This document shows positions 13,018 to 24,355 of a stretch of DNA of 64,000 bases, piece by piece (the first letter of the stretch is position 1; every line of letters starts with the position of its first letter). The notes beneath the pieces are model-generated. The model ran no database searches. It saw only the letters and a list, made by a program, of their open reading frames with translations, and was not told the origin of the DNA. This DNA is from Ifrita kowaldi (Eukaryota; Chordata; Aves; Passeriformes; Cinclosomatidae): NCBI GenBank assembly GCA_013398055.1, contig VZRS01009627.1, positions 124,001 through 188,000 on the forward strand, in the 5' to 3' direction. The translations under genes and the position numbers were made by a program.

Positions 13018-13365
13018 GTGCATCCAGTCACATCTTTCCTCCTTCAGACTTAAGCCAAAGTGTCATGGAAGATAAAAAGTGTCATTACAAGTTCTCTTCT
13101 TTAATTGCAGGAAATGTTTTGCTCAGCTGCATGTTCCAGTGAGCTGAGGAGTCTTCAGGGAAATTAGCAGTTCAATTCCAAATTCCAGTTCGTGTTGGAC
13201 TTGCTTAAATAGACTTTTTTAATTTTTTAAGGATTGTGGGTGGGCCAAGTATAGGCAAATTTTTACAGGTGTAGTTGAAAGGCTATCCTTGACACAGAAC
13301 AACTTTCCTGTGTAATGCAAACCTTTGTTTCGCAACCAATTTAATAAGCAAAGGTTTTTTTGTGG

Positions 13366-13725
13366 TTTTTTTTTTTTTTTTTTCAGCAGGAGCAAAGATC
13401 CTGTGTTTTCCCTTCTCTGTTTCTTAGAAACAGGTAAATGTTTCTGGCTGAATTTTCCAGAAGTCTTGTGAAGCAGGCCCTCTGCTTTGGGAATCATCAG
13501 TGCTTAAAAGTCACATTTGGCAGTCATGTGAGAAATGTTGTCGTAGGAAGTACTGAGCTTCTTTAACATTCAGCAGAGCTTCAAGTCTCACAAGTGTCAG
13601 TAGTAGTGTATTTCCCAGAGCAATGTAATGTCTGGAGCATTTCTGAAATTCTGGGTGTAGCTTTGAAATTAGACGACCTCTAGTAAACTGATTCTCTAGA
13701 AAACTTTTTTTTTTTTGGTAGAGTC
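13366..13725. repeat. Left copy of a gap-flanking duplicate
   Basis: It begins with 18 T, runs through CAGCAGGAGCAAAGATCC and ends GGTAGAGTC at the first N. It matches 14621-14980 at a constant offset of 1255, without indels or substitutions that I can see, including both poly-T lengths. Identity ending exactly at the gap edge points to an assembly duplication and not a biological repeat. Confidence 0.9.
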
Positions 13726-14620
13726 NNNNNNNNNNNNNNNNNNNNNNNNNNNNNNNNNNNNNNNNNNNNNNNNNNNNNNNNNNNNNNNNNNNNNNNNNNN
13801 NNNNNNNNNNNNNNNNNNNNNNNNNNNNNNNNNNNNNNNNNNNNNNNNNNNNNNNNNNNNNNNNNNNNNNNNNNNNNNNNNNNNNNNNNNNNNNNNNNNN
13901 NNNNNNNNNNNNNNNNNNNNNNNNNNNNNNNNNNNNNNNNNNNNNNNNNNNNNNNNNNNNNNNNNNNNNNNNNNNNNNNNNNNNNNNNNNNNNNNNNNNN
14001 NNNNNNNNNNNNNNNNNNNNNNNNNNNNNNNNNNNNNNNNNNNNNNNNNNNNNNNNNNNNNNNNNNNNNNNNNNNNNNNNNNNNNNNNNNNNNNNNNNNN
14101 NNNNNNNNNNNNNNNNNNNNNNNNNNNNNNNNNNNNNNNNNNNNNNNNNNNNNNNNNNNNNNNNNNNNNNNNNNNNNNNNNNNNNNNNNNNNNNNNNNNN
14201 NNNNNNNNNNNNNNNNNNNNNNNNNNNNNNNNNNNNNNNNNNNNNNNNNNNNNNNNNNNNNNNNNNNNNNNNNNNNNNNNNNNNNNNNNNNNNNNNNNNN
14301 NNNNNNNNNNNNNNNNNNNNNNNNNNNNNNNNNNNNNNNNNNNNNNNNNNNNNNNNNNNNNNNNNNNNNNNNNNNNNNNNNNNNNNNNNNNNNNNNNNNN
14401 NNNNNNNNNNNNNNNNNNNNNNNNNNNNNNNNNNNNNNNNNNNNNNNNNNNNNNNNNNNNNNNNNNNNNNNNNNNNNNNNNNNNNNNNNNNNNNNNNNNN
14501 NNNNNNNNNNNNNNNNNNNNNNNNNNNNNNNNNNNNNNNNNNNNNNNNNNNNNNNNNNNNNNNNNNNNNNNNNNNNNNNNNNNNNNNNNNNNNNNNNNNN
14601 NNNNNNNNNNNNNNNNNNNN
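13726..14620. other. Assembly gap (895 N)
   Basis: A continuous run of N. Open frames that span it are artefacts of translating unknown bases. Confidence 0.99.
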
Positions 14621-14980
14621 TTTTTTTTTTTTTTTTTTCAGCAGGAGCAAAGATCCTGTGTTTTCCCTTCTCTGTTTCTTAGAAACAGGTAAATGTTTCT
14701 GGCTGAATTTTCCAGAAGTCTTGTGAAGCAGGCCCTCTGCTTTGGGAATCATCAGTGCTTAAAAGTCACATTTGGCAGTCATGTGAGAAATGTTGTCGTA
14801 GGAAGTACTGAGCTTCTTTAACATTCAGCAGAGCTTCAAGTCTCACAAGTGTCAGTAGTAGTGTATTTCCCAGAGCAATGTAATGTCTGGAGCATTTCTG
14901 AAATTCTGGGTGTAGCTTTGAAATTAGACGACCTCTAGTAAACTGATTCTCTAGAAAACTTTTTTTTTTTTGGTAGAGTC
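14621..14980. repeat. Right copy of the gap-flanking duplicate
   Basis: Starts at the last N with 18 T and repeats 13366-13725 base for base, then continues into new sequence (CTTGAAAATATT). The true locus probably contains this segment once. Confidence 0.9.
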
Positions 14981-15677
14981 CTTGAAAATATTAATGACAT
15001 GAAGGTGTCAGGCACTTGTATTTCTGGACAGTTTGTCAGCAGGGTGCTTGAAACTCCAAGTCCCAACATTGGTTGCATGCAGAGATTGTGCAGGAGGGTA
15101 ATCAGTAGACCAAAATAAAGTTGCTAGATTTTTTCTTATATTCTGCTATGAATCATGTCCTTATGTCAATTAAAAACATCTGTGCGTGTCCATTTTCAAA
15201 TGATTTATAGACTTGCATCCTCTTCTCAAACATTCCAAGGAATCTTAACCTGGTATGTAGATGTTCTTTATTTCTCCATAACTGGAAAAAAGTACTGAAT
15301 TAACTAAGTATGGCACATTCATCCCAAAGATTTTATGTGGTGGAAGATAATGAGAACCAGTCGTGAAATCATGTAATACTGTGGTTTAGAGTTATAGATG
15401 GAACAGTGGCAAGGCCTTTAGCTGAGGTTGCCTGAGTGTGACACAAGAGTGGTGGGAGGTTATCAGGCCTTCTACAGAAATCTTTTTTTTTTCCTGAAGA
15501 ACTGATATAAACCTATTTTCTGGAACATTAGCATTTGTGAAACAAGAAATTTCTTGAAAAAAAGGGTGCAATCCATCAATTCTTACAGTTTGTTTCTGTT
15601 CTGTGTAGAAGGGAACAGATATCCTTGACACAAGGTTGGCAATGGCTTTGAGAATGTGTCTGTTTTGAGCAGGAGAA
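14981..15677. other. Non-coding unique sequence left of the LTR
   Basis: No gene or repeat recognised. The last bases, GAGAA (15673-15677), may be the left target-site duplication of the adjoining LTR. Confidence 0.55.
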
Positions 15678-16593
15678 TGTATTAGGTTTGCAGGGCAAGG
15701 TTTCGGGGTGGCTTCTGTGGGGAGCTGCTGGAGGCTTTCCCTGTATCTGGTGGAGACAATGCCAGCCAGCTCCAAGACAGACCCGCCTCAGGCCTAGGCT
15801 GGGCCCAGCAGCGGCCGTGGTAGCACCTCTGGGATAACAAATTTAAAAAAGGGGAAATAAACCTTGCAACAACTTCAGTCAGAGAGAGGAGTGGGAATAC
15901 GTGAGAGGAACAACCCTGCAGACACCATGGTCAGTGCAGAAGGAGGGGCAGGAGGTGCTCCAGGTGCCAGCGCTGGGATTCCCCTGCAGCCCCTGGTGCA
16001 GCCCATGGTGAGGCAGCTGTGCCCCGGCAGCCCATGGAAGTCCCACAGCGGCATGAAGGTCCACCTGCAGCCCGTGGAGGACTCCCTGCAGGAGCAGGTG
16101 GATGCCTGCAAGAGGCTGTGACCCCATGAGAAGCCCGTGCTGCAGCAGGGTCCTGGCAGGACCTGTGACCCTGTAGAGAAAGAGCCCACACTGGAGCAGG
16201 TTTGCTGGCAGGACTTGTGACCTCATGGGGAACCCATGCTGGAGCACCCTGTTCCTGAAGGACTGCACCCCATGGGAGGGACTCTTGCTGGAGCAGTTTG
16301 TGAAGAGCTGTAGCCTGTGGGAAGGACTCACACTGGAGAAGTTCATGGAGAACTGTCTTCCATGGGAGACATGCTGGAGCGGGTGAAGAGAGTGAGGAGT
16401 CCTGCCCCTGAGGAACAAGGAGCGGAGGAGACAACGTGTGGTGAACTGACTGCACCGTGACAGTGATCAGTGAGTGATCTCCCCTGCCCTCATCCTGACC
16501 CATGAGCTTTCCTTATCTATTCTCTCCCCCATCCTGCTGAGGTGGGGAGTGATCGAGTGGCTTTAGTGGGCACCTGGTGTCCAACCCACCACA
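15678..16593 (+). mobile_element. Endogenous retrovirus LTR, about 916 bp, avian type
   Basis: It starts TGTATTAGGTTTGCAGGGCA and ends CAACCCACCACA, so it has the TG...CA ends of an LTR. From memory of bird genomes, the order of blocks matches a long, GC-rich LTR common in birds: GGTAGCACCTCTGGGATAAC, then a 'ctggagcag' repeat section, then GGTGGGGAGTGATCGAGTGG near the 3' end. AATAAA occurs at 15856-15861, and TTTAAAAAA just upstream could be a TATA-like site. The flanks GAGAA (left) and GAGAG (right) could be a 5-bp target duplication with one mismatch. No gag, pol or env is adjacent, so it looks like a solo LTR. The family name is not assigned. Frames inside it are not genes. Confidence 0.75.
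16018..16385 (+). repeat. Degenerate 45-51-bp repeats inside the LTR
   Basis: Units begin near 16116, 16163, 16214, 16263, 16308 and 16353. Each has the form CTGTGACCCCATGGG, a short spacer, then CTGGAGCAG and a TGGCAGGA-like or TGAAGGA-like tail. Weaker units reach back to about 16018. The array explains the long open frames on the minus strand here. Confidence 0.8.
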
Positions 16594-16651
16594 GAGAGGA
16601 AAGTCAAACTTTTTCATGGGTACACCACCCATTCCTTTTTTTTTTTTTTGG
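16234..16651. repeat. First copy of a 419-bp-period duplication
   Basis: From CCATGCTGGAGCACCCTG through the LTR end and about 57 bases of 3' flank (GAGAGGAAAGTC...TTCC, poly-T). It repeats at 16653-17070 with an offset of exactly 419. Confidence 0.9.
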
Positions 16652-16652
16652 N
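16652..16652. other. Single N at a sequence join
   Basis: One N lies exactly between the two copies of the 419-bp repeat, just after a poly-T tract and GG. It marks a forced join or minimal gap. Confidence 0.95.
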
Positions 16653-17070
16653 CCATGCTGGAGCACCCTGTTCCTGAAGGACTGCACCCCATGGGAGGGA
16701 CTCTTGCTGGAGCAGTTTGTGAAGAGCTGTAGCCTGTGGGAAGGACTCACACTGGAGAAGTTCATGGAGAACTGTCTTCCATGGGAGACATGCTGGAGCG
16801 GGTGAAGAGAGTGAGGAGTCCTGCCCCTGAGGAACAAGGAGCGGAGGAGACAACGTGTGGTGAACTGACTGCACCGTGACAGTGATCAGTGAGTGATCTC
16901 CCCTGCCCTCATCCTGACCCATGAGCTTTCCTTATCTATTCTCTCCCCCATCCTGCTGAGGTGGGGAGTGAGCGAGTGGCTTTATTGGGCACCTGGTGTC
17001 CAACCCACCACAGAGAGGAAAGTCAAACTTTTTCATGGGTACACCCCCCATTCCTTTTTTTTTTTTTTAG
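16653..17070 (+). repeat. Second copy: partial LTR (16653-17012) plus 3' flank
   Basis: It repeats 16234-16651 with only three substitutions that I find (copy-1 positions 16553 T to G, 16566 G to T, 16627 A to C). Because the non-LTR 3' flank is repeated too, it is not a second insertion. It is either a tandem duplication or, more likely given the N, two haplotypes or reads placed side by side. Confidence 0.85.
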
Positions 17071-20000
17071 ATAAAATATTTGTTGAAGTGTGAAGGATCC
17101 AAAAAGAGGGATTTCCGAATGGAAGCTATTTTTACAATTTTGTTCTGGGAAGTTAATTTGTCATAAAATCTCCTCCTGTTTTGTGATTTTTTTTTTTTTA
17201 TACATCCTCTGTAACCTATAGAGACAATAATACATGGTTGACTCATGAATCAGCAGCTGGTATTTCAGTTACTGTCACTGATGCAGTCACAACTTGTGTC
17301 AAGTATGACAAATTCTTCACTAAGTGAGACATAAATAGTAACCAGAGCAGCAATAAGACAGGAGCCGTTTCTTTCCTTCCATCCTCTGCCTTTCACTGTG
17401 TTGAAAATTCTGGATGTCTTTCGACTTTCTGATCTTTTATTATCTTTCTGAGGACAGGTTCTGTGGGAATCGGATAACGTAAGAATTCTTTGTTTCAATT
17501 TAGAAGAGGGGAAGAGAATGTGACGCTAAGCAGCATCTCTCTTTTTTTGGTGCAAGATTTTTATGTGTTTTGGTAGTTTTTTGGTCACCAGATCAGGACA
17601 ATCATATGGATCATAAATCAGAAAGTAATGTAAAAAATTAGGCTCCGGAGTTTGGCCATTATAGTAATTAATAAGGTTTTCCAGCAGAACTGTGTACCTA
17701 AACTTATCCATTTAAGTGGAAGTTTACATGCCTCTGAAAAACTTCCTAATTATTGTTACAACCTTTTTGTGGTTTTTTTAATGTACGTTCATGCATTTTT
17801 ACTTTTTTAATATTTCACTTATCTTCATTAAGCACCCCCTGGGTGTCTTTTGTCAATATATACATTCTGCAACAAGAATTTATCCCTAGGAATTTGTCCA
17901 GATTTGCAATCACAGTTAAGTCAGTGCTTTTATCCTTAATTTCTCGAGTCATGTGGTAGGGAACCTTACGTTTGACATCAAGGAGCTTAGTGAAACTTGG
18001 CCACTGAAACACTGGTTCCATTGAAAAACATCTGGAGGGAAACCAATAGCCCGGTATATCCTGTTAGGCTACACTCAGCATTATCCAACCTCCTGGTCTT
18101 TCTCTTTGAGTTCTGCCTTGCAAAAACTTGGCCGTGCTCACAGAAATGTACAAACATGAGAACAAAATGGATGCACTCCATGTTCCTAAAAATGTCATAT
18201 CTTGGCTGTGCTGAAAGTGTGTGTATGTGTGCACGCTTGGCTGTAGCAGTGACAGGTTTTTATGTTGCTCTTTATCATACTGATGCTGAAGTTAAAGACT
18301 GAAAAGCCCTACAAAGACATCTGGTTCTTTTGCCATTACCTCTGCACACTTTTTCCATACAGTGTATTTCTCATGTTTTACTTAAATAGTTCAAATGGTC
18401 AAGTTTTTTGTAATTTCTTTTGGATCTCGCCATAATGTACGAAATGGCTTGCTTAAAACTAACAAATATTATCAAATTAGAGTTTCCTTTTCCATTCACC
18501 ATGTTCCAAGCTAATGATCTGGTAATGTTTACGTTCTTTATTTTAAAACAAATCAAGGAGTTGATTGTGGTTGTAGAGATGGTTCTTTTTAATTACTTTT
18601 TAAGAACAAGAGGAAAATGGGAAATAAAATTGTTCAACAGAGTTCCTGTGTTTAGATTTGTAGCTAGTTAAAAACATTGTTTTGTTATTGGTTCTGAGAA
18701 ACATATATCTGCCTTTAAAAGTACTTTGTACAGCTTTTGAGTCATACAATATGAAAACAGGGCAGGACACAAGACTAAACAGTAGTCCATCACTTTTGTA
18801 TCACTGTGTGGCATATCATAACTGGAAGCTCTTTGGAGATAAGTTTCTTTGCTCATTCAAAAAAAGCTGGTAATTACTTAAAGTTTTGTTTTGGGATGGA
18901 GAAAACCCCACCAATTTCATGTTTTTCTTTTTCACATTAAGTTAATATTTATGTTAACATCTCTTATTTATTTGATTACCTGTAAATACCCAACCAGGAT
19001 TAAAGAGGTTTCCTTATTCTGTGCATGATATTTATCCCATCTCCTCTGTCTGACAAACGTGGATTTGAGCTCTTCCATTCTCTGTTAACAGCTCTCAGCA
19101 TATTGGTATCTTCCTTAAGAAAGAAAAAAGAGAGACTTTAACAAAAGTTTTAAAAGCATTGATATTGACTTTAGACATTTCCCTTAACTCTACACGATCT
19201 ACAGAAAAATTAGCTAAATGCTCCTGATTTATCCGTGTGGGATTCAGTCCAGATCCATCAGGTGTCTCTGACAGAAAAAAGGCTAAAACCAGACATCTTG
19301 ACTTTGAAGCCAAAAGCAGCTGATGTCTTTTCACATGAGCGAGACAAACATTTCTATTCATCAGTGGCACTACAGTCATGCATATGCATGTGCACGTATT
19401 TGGGATTACAGGCACTAGTTCTCATGTAGTGAGTGTTGGTGGGGAGCTGGCAGCAGCCAGCTTTCACTTTCCTGTTTTTTTGTGGTCCTGCTTCATCTGC
19501 TGCTCCTCAGGCTTCTCTCCTTTCCACTGGGAATAAATAGAGGGAAAGCACCAACATGTGTTTATTTTTTTTAACCAAGCAGCAAAGTCAAAAACTTCAT
19601 GAAGCTCTCAAGGGCAGCTGGAAACATCAGGACAAAATTAAGTGACATTGGAATACCAAAACTGAAAAATAACAGTATTTAATAGAAATTTGAAGGAAGA
19701 ATTATTGCTCTTCCCACTGAAGCAGTGACAGTTGTGTAGGTGCACTGTGGGTCAGAATTTGTCCTCTGTATTTTGTCAAGTTATCAGTTGTATGTGTTCA
19801 CACAACAGGTCCAGACATTCAGGCTATGTACTGCTGACTGAAGAGTTCAATCACCAGTAAATTTTGCATACAGTAATATGTTAGCATTGCATCTAACTTA
19901 ATGTTTTTCAGCTTTATCCAGGATATTCTGTAATTTGTTGTTAATAAACTGGAGACACGGTTAGAGCAACATGCACAGAATTACATCCATTCTCTTCCAA

Positions 20001-23000
20001 AAGTGAAATTAACTCAAAGTGTAGGGGGGCTCCTACTTTTGTCTGTGGTCTGCCTTGAAAAGTCAGCAGAGACAGTGCACAAAACAGAATGGACAAAAAT
20101 CTACTGGGGTGGAAATCTGTTAGTTCAATTTATTGATAATTGGGAAGAATGGAAAACTGAGAGAGAGGCAACATGATGAATGCAGCTTGCTCAACGCAAA
20201 GTGAGACTTTAATCAAAGATAGTTAAACTATTGTCTGCCCTTCACATTCCTCATCAGTATTCTGCCTTGTGCAGTGGGAACATCCATTAATTACAATGGA
20301 ATCATTACTAGGTAAAAATTGTAACCATGGCTATGGATGATGCACGACAACTTGCAATGCTGCTCGCGCGGCGAAACCGCACAAAGAGGACCTACCGCCA
20401 CTTAGGCATGTCATCACTACATTCAGAGCCTGATTCCTGAACTCTGTGATTAAATGCTGCTGAATATCTTCCCCCACTATTCTCTCTCTCTTGCCTGCTT
20501 TTATTTCCTGTGAAGATTTGGACCTCTGTTCTTTGCATCTCCTGCCATGGCTCAAAATCCTGCTTCTTGGTTCTTTCAACCTGCCACGTCCAATAATCAC
20601 GCACAGAAAATGCTTATGCAAGCCAGTTGGCTTAGATTTCTGTCTTAAGGGAAGAGTGCATCTGTTTTTTGGATTAAATCATGCTTATAAAGTCGTGCTT
20701 ATTCAGTTGACAGAAAAAAAATGCATAATTTAAAACTTTCATTTGCTCTTGTGCTAAAAGATTTCAGAGCCTCAATTCACCCTCATTTTATCCTTCTAGA
20801 GCAATACAAAATTAGAGTTCATTATGGTGATCCAATCTCTCCTTTTGTCTTGATTGCAGACACATTAAGCTCTTTGCCAGAGATGTCGACTTTCCTGAAC
20901 AAGCCTTTCAAGTCTTGCAAACTATCTGTTGTTTTCCCAGTAGGCTAATTAGGGTGGATTAGCGCCCATCAGATATGCCCTAGGGATGAGCCAAAAGCTG
21001 AAGGGGAAGGTAAATTGCAATGCCAAAAACTTCCACCTCTGTAAGGCCTGAGACACAAGGTAAGAAGCTGAAGGAGAGCAGGGTACAGTTGCAAAAGAGA
21101 TTGTGTTCCCCGGCAGGACAACACCCTAAATGTGGAACATGATCTTGTGACTAGAGCTGTTGATTTTTTGCTTGGCTCACTCCAATAGCATTTGTTTTGT
21201 GATTAAAATGCAGGCAAATTTCAAAATAAAGTGTGGCTTTGAATACAAAAGGTTTAGTTAGAAAAACATCAAATTGGAAATGTCCTCTTCAGAGAATAAC
21301 AGAAAAAGATTTTATTTTCCTGACCAAAAGAATTAATAGAAATCATAATTGTTTTGTGATTGATTGTTTATTTTCACAGACCAGCGTCTGTGATTTCTTT
21401 CAGGACAAGTTTGGCTAAAAAAGGTTTCACTCAGATCTCTTCTCAATGAGACTAAATGGAAGATTTAATGAAAAGACCCTCACACAACTCTTGGAAGATG
21501 TCTGTAGGGATCCTGTTCTTTTAAATGGTAGGTTAACCATTATTTCTCTGTCATTTTAACAGTCTTTATGGTCAGCACAAGAAAAAAAGAGCATCTAGCA
21601 CACAACTAATTTCTGCTTAAATTAAAATAGGTCATATCTGGAAGCATTTACTCCCCTGCTGACTAAAGGGGCAGTTCTGATGACTGGCTCATAACAGACA
21701 TGTATACAGTAACATTTGAAATGATATAAGAAGAATCCTGCTTTTAAATCCTTTTGAGGCTTTCTCAGTTTCAGAAACAAGCAAAGTCATCAAAGGAAAG
21801 GTATTAGTATAGATAGATCCCACCCTCAGGAAAAGCCAGGGCTGTTTGGTGGAACGGGTGTGGGAAATGCTGGTGTTCTGTGAGTAAGTAGAGACTGACA
21901 AGATCTGCGCTGCATCTCTGTGCATTAGCTCCAGCAAAAAGTTTGGTACCGTGATTCTCAGAAATAAGAGTGAAAGCTACGTTGTACATAACTGGAGAAA
22001 GTATTCAGGGTCCTAGACTACATTTCAAATAGAATTAGTAGAATTATTCACTAATTACTGAGAATTGCCCAGAATTACTACATTATGTTTAATAAACAGC
22101 AACTAAAAAAAGAGTTGGAGAAAGCTTTCTCCACGTTTCCCTCAAATGCCTGTAATGGATTGAACTACCCAAGAGAGTAAGGAAGGTTTTGACACAACAA
22201 AAGTAAAATTTTCTCAGCACTGATGGGTATATTTGTGTTCAGAAAGTACCTTAAAGATTGACAGCATCTTGGTTTGTGTGTGCTTTTGATAGGTTTGACT
22301 GAAACATGGTGACAGGTAGGTGTGCTCTGGGATTTACAGAATAGTTGGTGCAGCATAGATGCATGGAGGTAAATCTTCCAGACAGTTGCAGGATCTTGCA
22401 CACTGAGCCTTTGCCACTGCAGATTCTCTGAACTTTTTCTCTGACAGTCTGGCTCCCACCCCAGTCCCGAGGTCTGTACCTGTCATGGGAAAAGATTCAT
22501 TAGCCCGTGATGTGCAGTAGCTGTGGGATCCCTTTGTACGGCCTCAGCATCCTGCCTTGAAGTGTGAGCACTGCAGCAGTTAAAAGTTGTAAGCTGGGCC
22601 TCTGCTATTGTGAGTGTTTTATGAAGAGAAGAGTGTCTGTTATGTTTTTTGGGTTTGTTTTGGAATCTCAAGGACCTCTTAATTTGGAAATTCCCTCAGT
22701 GGCTGTATCTTTGGTTTTTTTTCCCCTCTCTCCTAGTGATTTTAAATGGTGGTAGTTAAAAGGAAATAAGAAAAGTGTTCATTGTTTATAAGGTGTATAG
22801 AGCCAATCATCATGTTAATTACATGTCACAGGGTAATGAATAACCCCGCACTTTTATCATGTGGAGAACAACCTGGGGTTCGTCAGATGGGGCTTTGTGC
22901 TTCAAATGAACACCCCCAAACAAAACTTTGCGCCACTCCAATTATGTGAGGACAGACTCTGGTTCAATGCGTTCTTAAGTCTTAAAGCTTTACAGCTGTG

Positions 23001-24300
23001 GGAACAGCAGTTAGACACACACTGTTCTGCAAACACCAGAAGTCTGAGCTAAAATGCAAAGCATACATTTTGTATTGCTGATTTGCTTTGTAGTACTCAT
23101 CCATATGCGCCGAGAGCCTAGCAATGGTGAGAAAATAAGTAAAAAAAAAAAAAATCTTCAGAACTGAAACACTGTTATGATTATAACATATTATTGTATA
23201 ATTGCCTAATTTTGCAACTTTGGAGAGCGTTTATATTCTCAAAATTAATTAGTGTGGAGTGTAACTGCTTTTAAAAATGTCATTCCTCTCAAAACTATGT
23301 GGTTAGAAATGCATGCCTCAGTGAATGTACACTTCATTATTATTGAATATAAAAGTTTATAGTTCATTACACAGAAAATTGAAGTTGAGGCATTTCACAG
23401 CTTCAGGAGCAATTATCGTCCCTGATTGAATTATGGAATGATTTTTTTTGTGGGTCAATAAATTGAAATAATTTTTATTTGAAATGCATTCAGGGAAATA
23501 TTTATGCAAAAGATAAGTGAAGTCAGTGATTTAGAGGGAAAAAATGTGTCCCCCATGCTCTGGACCTGATAAGATTACTTTTGTATCCTTCTGAGGGGCC
23601 TGATAATAGTGGAGATTGGCGTTAACCCTTTTCCTTTATGCTCATCTGTGCAAGCGAGATGTGATTTCAGATGCACATGGATGGAGGGAAGTGACAGTGC
23701 TCTTACAGCATCATGTGAGCAATGGTGTTTAGGATTATGTGGAGGCCTGTGACTGCTAATTCCTCTCTCCAAATCCAGTAGGGACTGGAGTCCTTAGTGG
23801 CTGGGGTGGTCCACACAGTCTTTTATGCTGCTAGCAGTCCCGAGGCAGCCGGTCTGTGTGTCCCCACAGCCAGGAGATGGGGACAGGCTTGGACAAGGTG
23901 TTCCACATGCAGCTGCCGCGTTTGATGCCTGCTTCTAGCTGTCTTCATGCTGCACAAGAGAGATCCCTCCACTTCTGAATGTGGCCTCAGTGATCTCTGA
24001 GCTGTTTCCTAGTCTTGCTGTGATAGCTGTTGGCAGCCAGTGGGACTGCTGGCAGGAGCAGGACATTTGTTCCTTCTGGTGATGGATGATTTGTGACTGT
24101 CTCTGTCTCAGGCTGCTCTGTTTTTCCTCTTGGAGAGCTCCTGGACCAGAGGAAGATTTTCACACTGCTGCCTGCCTCACTTCTGAGAGATGTGAAATGT
24201 ACTGCCAGCTCCTCAGTTTAGGCGAAATGGCAACTTCAGCAAAGTATGCATGCTTTGGGACTGCAACCCCAGATTGTCATATTGTCCCCTTTGTAAATAG
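17071..24300. other. Non-coding unique sequence
   Basis: No recognisable gene and no clear transposon. A small CpG-containing patch lies at about 20337-20400 (GCTCGCGCGGCGAAACCGC) in otherwise AT-rich DNA. 23060-23500 is strongly AT-rich with a conserved-element look, which is an impression only. Poly-T/A runs occur at about 17189-17200 and 23141-23154. Confidence 0.5.
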
Positions 24301-24355
24301 AGAATCACAGAATCATTTAGGTTGGAAAACACCTCTAAGATCCTTAAGTCCAAAT
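24301..24355 (-). mobile_element. CR1 LINE 3' end, short fragment
   Basis: AGAATCACAGAATCATTTAG followed by GTTGGAAAACACCTCTAAGA is the antisense of the CR1 3' terminus, with its ATTCTGTGATT-type tail. Only about 55 bp are recognisable, as expected for heavily 5'-truncated CR1 copies. Confidence 0.85.

Noticed and set aside
13511..14752. 413-codon minus-strand open frame
   Set aside because: Most of it is unknown bases in the assembly gap; the ends are the duplicated flanks.
15879..16922. Several minus-strand frames of 77-190 codons
   Set aside because: They lie inside the LTR and its 45-51-bp repeat array, repeat after the single N, and overlap in three frames; not genes.
21368..21418. Possible terminal exon after TTTATTTTCACAG reading TSVCDFFQDKFG then stop
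   Set aside because: Only 12 codons and no other support.
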